Assembly (NCBI GenBank): GCA_032433595.1
Contig: JASWJB010000552.1
Coordinates: forward strand, 1-17,573
Reading direction: 5' to 3'
Length of the DNA stretch: 17,573 nucleotides
From: Conoideocrella luteorostrata
Taxonomy: Eukaryota > Ascomycota > Sordariomycetes > Hypocreales > Clavicipitaceae
The position numbers and the translations under genes are program-made. Under the pieces are notes generated by a model. It made no database searches. It was not told the origin of the DNA and saw only the letters and a program-made list of their open reading frames with translations. Positions 9,073-17,573 of this stretch are shown in pieces; positions within the stretch are counted from its first letter, which is position 1, and every line of letters starts with the position of its first letter.

Positions 9073-9799
9073 CCCAGCCGGTCATCCCAAAAGCCCTTTT
9101 CTGCTGAGACAGCTGGAGGTTCCGTCTGCCCCGACGCCGAGAATAGATTAGCGCGTGGGCGGCAGTTTCACCCAGCCCGCCAATACGCCCATATCGCACA
9201 CATCGCCAGTCGACCGGGTTCTGCCTGGCCAATTGAATGCATCTTACATACGCCAGCACCACTAGGCGCTGCTACGCGACGCTGGGACTGGCAGCGCTGG
9301 CAGAAACTGGCAGACTGGGACTAGACTGCTTTTACTACGAACCGCTCCGTCCAGTCCAGTACGTGGACCGAGTGCGCGAGCTTAGACGGCAATATTGTGC
9401 TTTCCAGGGCTGACGGGGCCGGCTCCGACCACCTTCATAACTCCAACCCTTCGTCAACCTCACCCCGTGCCCGCCGTACCGCCGTCCGTCGCGCGCGCTC
9501 GTACGGTTACAACACTGTTGATAACAATATCCGCACCCATACTGTGCTCGTCTGCGGCGTCTCTCCGTGGTTGACGCGCTTCCGCCGACACCACGACGCA
9601 GCGACTGTGCACTCCGCCGGCTCGCTGAACCCCAATCTAGAAAGGGCTGGCTTGGCTGGCTGGCTGCTGCCCCCAAACCCCAAGCCAACCCAAACCAAGC
9701 CAGACCGCATCCCATTGAATCACCACATCCTTCTCCCGCGAATGGGATCATAATCGATCGCACATCCAGTTCTCGGGCTGTTGCCCTGATTCGCGACCA

Positions 9800-12700
9800 A
9801 TGTGCGTGCTGTCTTTTTTTTTTTTCTGCTTTCCCGTTACCTCGGATACGCCATGCTTTGCTGTTGCATCCGGGCGGCTAGTCATCATGCACCCGCAAAC
9901 TCTGGATTTGTGGACATGGCGTCACCGGCGGACACCAACTTGCTAACCAAATACTCTTCGTCACAGGGCGTCTAGGTATAGGTACGATCAGGACCGCCGG
10001 TCCAGGTCGCCGCGAGACAGATCGCCAGACCGCTTCGACAGGACGTCACAATTTGGCGACAATGATCGCCGCCGCTCATCCGCCGAATCCAGGTCCAATT
10101 CGATGCCCTTCCCTCCAAACCGTGATGGCTTCGGCGACACGCTACGGAGAGAGCCTCCTCGGGGCCCCAAGGCCCTTGTTGACGCCCAGAGCGGTCCTAG
10201 AGGCGGATTTGGTGGCGACTTTCGCGGCCGCGGCAGGGGAAGAGGCAGGCCTTGGCCAGCCAGGGACGAAAGCAGAGACCGTGGGAGGGATCGCGACATG
10301 GACTACAGAGATCGATATCGAGATGATCGCAGCCGAGAGCGGGAACGGGAACGTGACCGAGACCGAGACCGAGACCGAGACTGGAGGGATTCACGAGACT
10401 TCAGGGCCCGTCGCTCACCCCCTGGCAGAGGTCGATCGCCACCACGGGACTTTCGCGACAGAGATAGGGACGGCCCTGCCCCGGATGCCGATAGATCACG
10501 CCGTGGGTCCCGAGATGGTGGTCCCCCCTCCGCGGGTTCATCGAATTCTGACCCTCCCTTCGGCATGCCACCTTTTGGACGTGGAAACAGCTTCATGCGT
10601 GGGCGTGGAAGGGGCGGTAGAGGAGACTGGCAGTCGGACCGAGGTCGAGGTCGGACACCATACGATGATCGCGGCGACCGCTATCCCCGAAGTCGATCTC
10701 AGGAGGCGCGACGAGGACGAGAGCGGGAAGACCGTGACCGAGGTGATAGATATCCGCCAGAAGTCGATGTTCGACGTGATCCCCGTGAAGACCGCGACAG
10801 AATGATGGAACGTGAAATATCCCGTCCCAAAAAGGAAGGGAGACCGTCAATCTCTCAAGAACCGTCGCTGCACCTCAGAGACGTTTCTCCGCCTCCCGTT
10901 GCACCGTCGGCTCCTGCATTTGGATCAGTCCCTAGCCGCAATGCAAGCGTTGGTGATACGGCCTCTTCAGCTGCTGGAGGTAGCGGTAAGCCGCCTCCTT
11001 CCGCTCCGCGTGCCCTCATAGATCGACCTGGCTCTGCTGGCAACTTGGGACCTAACGAGTCTTCCGCCCACAGCAGTGGTTTTGCGAGAGCCGGAAGTCA
11101 TGACGGTCCTCCCATCCCAGTAGGGCCTCGTGCACATCACCAACGGCCCTCCAGCAAACAATGGATCAATCCGGATTTGAAGAAGGCCCCACTGTCACCT
11201 AAGATGATGAGAGCGCAGACCTTCTCGCAGCCAGGATTCGGGCCGAGGCGTGAGAGCAAAGATGTAGAATACTACCAATACGACCCGAAGCGACCTCGCA
11301 GCAGTGACGCAGATTCTGATCCACGACCATCCGGCGCTGGCCACAGGGCACGATCAAATCACAGCGCTGAGCCAGGCGAGATAACGGGGAAGTCTGAATC
11401 GCAAGGAGGGTCCGTCACTGCCGAGCCGGCAAAGACTACTGCTGTACCTCTCACAATTTCACAGGCTAGCAAAGACAATACCAGCGCTACGAACGGAACT
11501 GTCCCAAAACAAGACCTCAATGCGAAGCGAACTCAAACTCGAAAGCGGCCGATTGTTGGTGTTGTTCGATTTGCTATTCCTCCCAAGACCAAGGTTCTTG
11601 AGCAGGATTCAGAGTCGGATGATGACGACATGGGCGATCACCTTGCGAAAGAAATTACAAAAACCGAAGCAGAACTCGACAAGTTGCCACAACCAAGCCT
11701 TCCCCTCGAAGTTGTCGCACGGTACGCCGCACTGTCTCATGGATCAATGGCCCGAATCTTGAATGAAAGTGAGGGCTTAGCCGACATTTTAGGACCCATC
11801 CCTGATGACCTCGATGTTCTAATGACCCAAAGCGAGGATGTGCCAATGACCATGGCACAGAAAAACGTGATGGCGGCAACAACTACAGCAAGTGAAGAAA
11901 AGCAGGCCGCTGAACCAGAAACTGCAGAAATCTCTAAACCGAAAGAAACAATCGATATCATAGCAGAGGACGTTGCGAAGGCTGAGGACATGGAGATCGA
12001 TAGCCCCCAGCCATTATCCACACCTGCCACTGAGCCTCAATCGAAGGATGAGCCCATCAGCAAACCACCGTCTCGACCAGTCTCAAGATCTGGCGCGTCA
12101 ACGTCTGGCGCTTTAGCTACAATCAAGGAAGGCGTAAAGCTCTCATCGCAGCCTCCTGAGCCAATTGTGGAAGCTCCCAAGGCTGGTTCAAAGCCTCCAA
12201 GCACCCCGTCACAAGTACCAGACGAAGACGACGAGACCGAATCTGACGAGGAAACATACTTGGACCTGGAGACTGTGCGCCGGTTCATGACCACCCCGCC
12301 TATTGACGAACTGCCATCCTACAACTATGATTCCTGGACCAAGGACAAGGAATTCCTGGCATCACTGGACGCAGACCCCGCCATTGATGCCTTTGTCGCG
12401 GAGCACCTGAAAAAGATCCAGCTACAAGAAGCGACAGAACAAAAACAGGGGCAGACCGACTACGCTGAAAGCTACATTCATTACCTGGACTTCACTCTAT
12501 CCAACGATCCAGCGGCAGTTAAAAGCCGTGACAAGTTTTCCGTCGCTGTGCCGATGATTGAGCCCGTGGAAATAGCGCCCCCAGAACCGAAACCAGAGGG
12601 ACGTACGTCGGGAAGAAGATTTGCTTCGGAGCGCGATTTGGAGCGAGTCCTGCAAGCATCGATGCGAGAAGACGAAGAACGGAAAGAGCGCGAGACGAGG

Positions 12701-13692
12701 GCCGAGAAGGAGAAGTATCGCAGCGAGAAGGAGGCAGTCATCCCAGCGATGTACTGGGATGCAGAGCAAAGAGCCAAAGCGCAGTATATCGATCGGTCTG
12801 GGTTAACTCCCCAAGATCGTCTCGTCGCGGCCTGGCAGGTGCTGGCTCCCTCCAACAACTTTACCCCGGAAGAGAACGAGCTCTTTGAGAAGCGGTACCT
12901 TGAGAATCCCAAGCAATGGGGCAAGATTGCAGAGAATATACCCAATCGCGACTTTGGCACTTGCATCCAGTACTATTACCTAATGAAGAAGGACCTCAAC
13001 TTGAAAGAGAAGCTCAAGAAGCAGCCTAAGCGGCGGAAGAAGGGCGGACGAGGCAAGCAGAGATCGAGTGCCTTAGTTTCGGAACTTGGGAATGGCGATG
13101 AGAACGAGGAGAATCAAGAAACAGGCGAAAATGGAGAGCGGCGCAGACCGCGGCGAGCCGCTGCCCCTACATGGGGATTCGAACAACCGGCCACGGACAG
13201 TGAAAATGCGACACCTGCTGGAACACCGGGACGACGTGGTGCGGCTGCGGCTGCCCGAGGTGAGCAAGGTGAGAAGGTGGACGGCAGGAGGGGTCGAAGA
13301 CGCGGCAAGGACAAGGACAAGGACAAAGACAAGGACAAAGACAAGGATGGGAAAGCCTCAAAGGCTAATCAATCCTTGTCCACCACGCCAGGAGGTGGTG
13401 GATCTGGAAAGGGCAGGTCTCGGTCGGGATCCCGCGTACCAACAGAGATCCCGGCTCCCGTGCCTCCAGAAACCGGTCGCATAATACCAACTGCCAGCTC
13501 TGGGCTGCAACAACAACAACAACATCAGCAGCAGCAGCAGCAGCAGCAGCCGCAGCCGCAGGCCGTGGCTCCTGGCATTCATGCACCTCTCCCTGTGCAG
13601 CAGCACCAGCTACAGCTGCATCAGCAGTTACTGCAACAGCAACAGCAAAAGCACCAGCACCAACAGCAACAACAGCAGCTGCACCAGCAGCC

Positions 13693-13734
<42 letters not shown>

Positions 13735-16526
13735 CCAGCAGCACCAGCAACAAGCTGCACAGGGCCTGGAACGAACAAAGCAAATACCAGCCACCTCCTC
13801 CATAGCGGAAGTCATGGCGGCCCCTTCGCTGCGTCCCGAGCCGCCTCAGCCCCAGCCCTCCATGTCAACATTAATTTTACAGTCCCAAGGCGACCGTAAG
13901 TCGCCTGCGCAGGCGTCAAGTTACTGGAGTGTGTCTGAATCCAACGACTTCCCCCTTCTGTTGAGGGCCTTTGGTTCCGATTGGACAGGAATTGCGAACC
14001 ACATGGGTTCCAAGACGGCGGTGATGGTACGTTTTAATGCCCCCCCTCTCCTCTCCTCTCCTCTCCTTTCTTCTCCCTTGTCAGTTGGGATGGATGTCTC
14101 TTTTCTTTTCAAACACCCCTCCCCTTTCTCCACGTGCATGTCATGTCATACATAAATTCTAATCAAAGCCCCACCCACAGGTTAAGAACTACTTTGTCCG
14201 TCAAAAGGACCAGGGCAAAACAGAATGGGATGTAATTGTGCAGGATGCGGATGCCAAGAAAGCCAGAGGCGAGAAGCGACCTAATCCACCACCGCCCACA
14301 ACGGGTGGCAGAGGACGCAGATATGACAACTCGTCTGCAGTCGGCTCGACGCGGCCATTGGCTGTGGCACCGAGCGTAGAGATGCACAACGAGGCAGTCC
14401 AGCCCAAGATGGAGCCTGCAGGTCAACCTCCTCGATCCCAACCTTTCTCCAATTATGGTGGTGTGCCCATTGCCCAAGCTCCAGCCCAAGCTCCAGCCCA
14501 ACCACCACCACCACCGCTCGGCCAGCCAGGACAGCCGGGACAGCAACCTCTGGCCGTCCAACAACAACACGCCGGACCTCAGCCTACTTCCCAAGCCATG
14601 TCTCCCGGTACTCGCCCATTACGTGCGCCGCCGGCCCAGGGTTTCGGGTTTCCCGAGCAGCAGCTGCAGCAGCTGCAGCAAAGGGAGCGGGACGTGGCTG
14701 CACAGGGTCAGCATCGCGTGCCTCTGCCACCAAAAGCCACTTTAGTCCCCGAGCTTCGAGACCAACGCCCGCTCGCAGCCGCTCAGCCAATCCAAGCAGC
14801 TCATCCCGACCCTATGCTGGAGAGGCAACAGAGAGAAAGAGAGCGCGAACGCGACCGCGAGCGAGAGCGTGAGCAGCGTGAGCAACGTGAGCGTGAGCAA
14901 CGTGAACGTGAGCAACGTGAACGTGAACGTGAACGTGAACGTGAACACCGCGACCGAGAACATGCAAGACAAGCCGAACGATCGGCGATGCGAATGAATC
15001 CAGAGGCCGAGCTGGCGACGTCTCAGCGACATTACGAGCAACCGTATGCTGGCCATCGCCATCAGCCGAGCATCGGACAAGGTCCCAGAGCAGAACCGTT
15101 GTCCTTGTCACGGCCACCACAGCAGGAACCTTCTCGAGCTGTTGCTACTCCTCTTGCTCCGCAGCCGTATCAGCCATCGATGCAAGCTCCTCATTCTCGC
15201 GGCATCATGGATCATCCACCGGTCGCTCAATCTCCTCAATTGGGACCACCATCACGCCCAATATCATCCATGCAGCAACGACCAGTCCCTACTCAGACTC
15301 CGGAGCAATATGGCCACGCACCGCCGCCGCCGCCGCCGGCGGGATCAGGACCACCTAGCTCAACGCCAGCTAGCACACCGAGTAGACCGTCAGAGCCTCG
15401 CAAGACGTCGAATATCATGTCATTACTGAACGACGACCCTCCTCCGGCATCCAAACGGGTCAACGAAGTGTCAAGCACTGTCCCTAGGCCATCTGGGACG
15501 CCTCCACCTCAGGCCATAGGAAGACCAACCCCAGGACCGGCCCCTACGTCTCAAATGCGACGGGAGCCTGAGCCACAGTATTCTCCATACGGACGAGCAT
15601 CTGGGGGTGCATCAGCAATGCCATCACTCAAGCCCTCGTACGGCGGTTCGCCCAACCCATCGCCGCATATGGGTGCGCCGAGGCCGGGCATGGAAGCGGT
15701 GCCGCCGGAGCGAGACCAATATTTTAGAGGACACCATCCATACCAGACTGGGCATCAGAGCGGAAACAACTCTCCTCAAAGTTCTCATCGCTATCCGCCT
15801 AATCAACAGGCACAAGGCCAGTATCCGCCACAAAGTGGTTACCCGGCCTCATATGGACAATCGCAATCACCTCACGCTGCTTCACCGCCACCTCAGCAAT
15901 ATGGAGGACATGGATCTGCCTCCAGGACTCGTGAAGTCCCTTCCGTGGGACGTGATAATACCTGGCCACAGCAAGCACCCGCCGGCTCTGGCGTATGGCC
16001 CTCGCAACCCTCAAAACCTTCCCAAGGCCCCCCGCAACAACAATCATGGGCTCCAGGCCCTCCGCACCCATCATCTTCGTCCAAACCCTCCACTCCCGCG
16101 CCTGCCTGGTCACCATCTCATCCTCCTCCCCAACATGTTAGCATGAGAGACGAACGAGGAGGCCCCGTCTACTCGGGTTCTCAACCTCAACATGCAATGC
16201 AAAATCGTTACCCCCCACCGGGGCCGCCAGGACCACCTGGACCACCTGGAGCTCGTGCACCTGAGTCTATCTCATCCCCAACACCAGGGTATCCTCGCTA
16301 CGCCTCCTCCTCTACGCCGGGCCCGGGACCAAGAGATCTGAGAGAACCACCTAGGAGCTACACCCCCGGTTATGATGCAAGAGGTCCACCTGCAGGATAT
16401 CAGAATCCTGATATGCGAGAAATACAGATGCGGGATGGTAGGGACCCCAGGGATCCCAGAGACATGATGGGGAGGGGTGTACACCAGAGGGAGTATGAGA
16501 GGCATCCTGATCGGTATGGGCGGTAG
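9800..16526 (+). CDS. SNT1: SNT1-like two-SANT-domain corepressor (NCoR/SMRT type)
   Basis: Proposed exons are 9800-9801, 9967-14026 and 14181-16526, giving 2135 aa. SANT domain 1 is at about 966-1010 (FTPEENELFEKRY ... WGKIAENIPNRDFGTCIQYYY). It is preceded by a charged helix (about 884-925) like the deacetylase-activation segment of NCoR/SMRT. SANT domain 2 is at about 1320-1364 (YWSVSESNDFPLLLRAFGSDWTGIANHM ... VKNYFVRQKD). Two such domains in a huge disordered protein define the SNT1/NCoR family, whose yeast member scaffolds the Set3 histone deacetylase complex in the nucleus. Other parts are an RGRGRGR and RD/RE-rich N-terminus (about 87-240), an acidic patch (about 753-766), (KD)7 at 1115-1128, a Gln-rich tract at 1182-1263, an RE-rich helix at 1572-1609, NIMSLLNDD at 1765-1773 and a Pro/Gln/Gly-rich tail. 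It is larger than yeast Snt1, mostly through these tracts. The family call is strong; orthology and the first exon are less certain. Met47 (10103) is the first ATG inside exon 2 in frame. Confidence 0.88.
9802..9966 (+). other. Intron 1 of the SNT1-like gene, splitting the start codon AT^G
   Basis: The donor GTGCGT follows ...CGACCAAT, the branch site TGCTAAC is at 9941-9947 and the acceptor GTCACAG precedes GGCGTCT. Joining gives CCAATGGCG, an ATG in a strong context. It reads MASRYRYDQDRRSRSPRDR into the open frame of exon 2, which has no stop between 9968 and 10103. A 12-T tract lies near the 5' end. The alternative is a 46-nt intron (GTCACC donor at 9921, same acceptor) with ATG 9916, giving MAAS; its donor is poor. 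Confidence 0.6.
13307..13348 (+). repeat. (KD)7-encoding 6-bp repeat
   Basis: Seven tandem AAR-GAY codon pairs encode Lys-Asp repeats (residues 1115-1128) between SANT domain 1 and the Gln-rich tract. This is probably a flexible charged linker. Confidence 0.93.
13508..13753 (+). repeat. Gln-rich CAG/CAA tract
   Basis: An 82-residue segment is mostly Gln with interspersed His, Leu and Pro. It includes a run of eight Gln (mainly CAG) and one of thirteen Gln coded by mixed CAA and CAG. It separates the two SANT domains and is probably a disordered or weakly coiled-coil interaction region. Its length is likely to vary between strains. Confidence 0.95.
14027..14180 (+). other. Intron 2 of the SNT1-like gene, inside SANT domain 2
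   Basis: The donor GTACGT follows ...AAG ACG GCG GTG ATG, and the acceptor CCACCCACAG precedes GTT AAG AAC TAC. The join rebuilds the SANT sequence MGSKTAVMVKNYFVRQKD in phase 0. The intron contains a (CTCCT)n-like pyrimidine tract at about 14043-14080. If it were retained, translation would stop at 14153-14155. Confidence 0.95.
14832..14945 (+). repeat. RE/QRE-encoding hexanucleotide repeat
   Basis: CGTGAG, CGTGAA and CAACGT-type units encode an alternating Arg-Glu/Gln segment (residues 1572-1609). It is likely a long single alpha-helix or coiled coil of mixed charge. Its separated base pattern shows recent tandem duplication within the tract. Confidence 0.9.
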
Positions 16527-17111
16527 TCATTGGTTCCATCAGCTGTATTATTAATGGTGTTGGGGGAGGCTGGGGAAATTTTGGCCCACCATGTATATGT
16601 AGCATTTCGGCGTATTTATTTTGTCATCCATTCTTAATTGTTTTCTTCCGATATAAAATGGTGTGAGTAATGCAGGTATTTTACGACAACCTGTGCTTGT
16701 CATGGTTTACGTCGTGCTTGGAACTTCCTTAGTCGCAGCGTGAACAAGTTCAGGCGGAATACAGAGTAGGCGATTCAGTATTGCAAACGGAATGATCTTC
16801 GGCAAGCAGAGACCACACACGTGGGGATCCGTACCTATTAAATAGAAGAACCGACTCGTCAGTAAATAGGATCGGCAGTTATCGTACACATCAACTGGAG
16901 CTCTTCATACTGTCTGTGACTTACGGTACCGAGTATATGTCTCTTCACGACCGTCAGCATTGACCGACCGACCACTTGTCGAGTCTAACATCCCAACAGA
17001 ACACAATAATCGAGGGGTTCCGGTTAGATTTGTGTGGACCTTTTGGAAGGACTCTGGGACAGACTTGCTTTCAGAGCGTAATTTTTTTTTTGTTTTATGT
17101 TCTTTTTTTTT

Positions 17112-17134
17112 GGAGGGGGAGGGAGGGGGGGGCG
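17112..17134 (+). repeat. G-tract cluster next to T-tracts
   Basis: Runs of 5, 3 and 8 G residues follow two T-tracts (17081-17111). The run pattern could form a G-quadruplex on the plus strand, but it may equally be simple sequence. Confidence 0.6.
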
Positions 17135-17556
17135 TTTGATAACAGAGAGCTGGACTTGTTGCTGGTTGCTGGCTTTAGATTTGGTTGGGATGATGAGACG
17201 CACATGGTTGGGGCTTTCGCACCGGTCATTTGGGGAGGTGTCGGCGAGAACGTGTCAGTCCACTAACTAGTTGTAGGTAGGTCTGTTTTATTTACGATCC
17301 TAGATGGACTTGGTTGGGAGTGAGAAGGTGGGTGTTTTGAGCTTCTATTACTGTGCTTGGGTGGAATGACGCTTTGATATCTATTGTTCTCGCTGGCTGT
17401 GGTAATTTTGTTCCGGAATCCTGTTGGTGTTTATGCTGACAACATCAGATGTATTGGTTTTTTTATCATTGTCGCTGGGGAGAGTTACTTTACAGTAATG
17501 AACATCGTTATAGCAATTTCTTCTGCTTTAATGCTCAACGATACTACATCATTTCA

Positions 17557-17573
17557 ACACACACACACACACA
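17557..17573 (+). repeat. (AC)n microsatellite at window end
   Basis: An alternating AC tract runs to the last base, so its full length is not visible. Confidence 0.9.

Larger units (their letters stand above)
7398..9799. promoter_or_regulatory. Long intergenic / leader region between divergent DYS1 and the SNT1-like gene
   Basis: These 2.4 kb contain no gene I can support. The left part is the deoxyhypusine synthase promoter, with a minus-strand CCAAT box at 7473-7477 about 75 bases from its ATG. A cluster of TACGGAG motifs follows at 7643-7757. The rest is GC-rich sequence with microrepeats and several short overlapping ORFs on both strands (for example 8848-9324 and 9397-9753), none with recognisable features. 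Those on the plus strand close to 9800 could be upstream ORFs in a long 5' leader of the SNT1-like gene. The transcription start cannot be placed from sequence. Confidence 0.5.
16527..17573. other. 3' flank of the SNT1-like gene, no gene seen
   Basis: AT-rich segments just after the stop (TATTTATTTT near 16615 and ATATAAAATGG near 16650) could belong to the 3' end formation region. An open frame at 16976-17266 is partly built of T-tract and G-tract sequence and shows no protein features. Nothing else is recognisable to the end of the window. Confidence 0.5.

Noticed and set aside
8848..9324. 158-codon plus-strand and 136-codon minus-strand overlapping frames
   Set aside because: Both include the CCAT microsatellite and neither shows domain, signal peptide or splice evidence. 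At most the plus-strand one is an upstream ORF.
10053..10805. 250-codon frame overlapping the N-terminus of the SNT1-like protein in another frame
   Set aside because: Its ETETETET-type runs come directly from reading the RD/RE-encoding repeats out of frame. The frame continuous with both SANT domains is clearly the coding one.
13365..13778. Minus-strand 137-codon frame rich in Ala-Val repeats
   Set aside because: It is the reverse complement of the CAG/CAA tract and purely a product of that repeat.
16976..17266. 96-codon frame after the SNT1-like gene
   Set aside because: Its hydrophobic stretch is encoded by T-tracts and its glycine segment by the G-tract, so there is no independent evidence for a gene.

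Overview
The window is nuclear DNA from a filamentous ascomycete (Pezizomycotina). Short spliceosomal introns (58-165 nt) with CTAAC-type branch sites, GT...AG borders, CT-rich leaders and long low-complexity protein segments all fit. The protein content and the dispersed TACGGAG motif feel most like a sordariomycete such as Hypocreales. That finer placement is a guess that needs a database comparison. I see no tRNA, rRNA, transposon, CRISPR array or bacterial-style operon.

Layout, left to right. (1) 1-1241: non-coding, rich in C-tracts. (2) 1242-2643, minus strand: a three-exon dihydrodiol/D-xylose dehydrogenase-like Gfo/Idh/MocA oxidoreductase (395 aa). (3) 2644-3517: a shared divergent promoter region. 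(4) 3518-4512, plus strand: a two-exon aldo-keto reductase (309 aa) with a complete catalytic tetrad. (5) 5018-5935, plus strand: an unrecognised protein (281 aa predicted, two exons) with a perfect-period TSTPT repeat. (6) 6194-7397, minus strand: deoxyhypusine synthase (353 aa, three exons), convergent with the orphan gene. (7) 7398-9799: 2.4 kb without a convincing gene; it must hold the deoxyhypusine synthase promoter and the promoter and leader of the next gene. (8) 9800-16526, plus strand: a very large (2135 aa) two-SANT-domain protein of the SNT1/NCoR-SMRT corepressor type. Its start codon appears to be assembled by splicing (AT^G). (9) 16527-17573: 3' flank, no gene seen.

The genes do not form a metabolic cluster. 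Deoxyhypusine synthase (eIF5A maturation) and the SNT1-like corepressor (HDAC complex scaffold) are housekeeping and regulatory genes. The two oxidoreductases share one intergenic region and could be co-regulated in carbonyl or sugar metabolism, which is inference only. The most interesting points are the splice-created start codon of the SNT1-like gene, introns whose retention would give defined alternative products, the orphan repeat protein, and a local cluster of TACGGAG elements. I did not find a convincing wholly new biological system.
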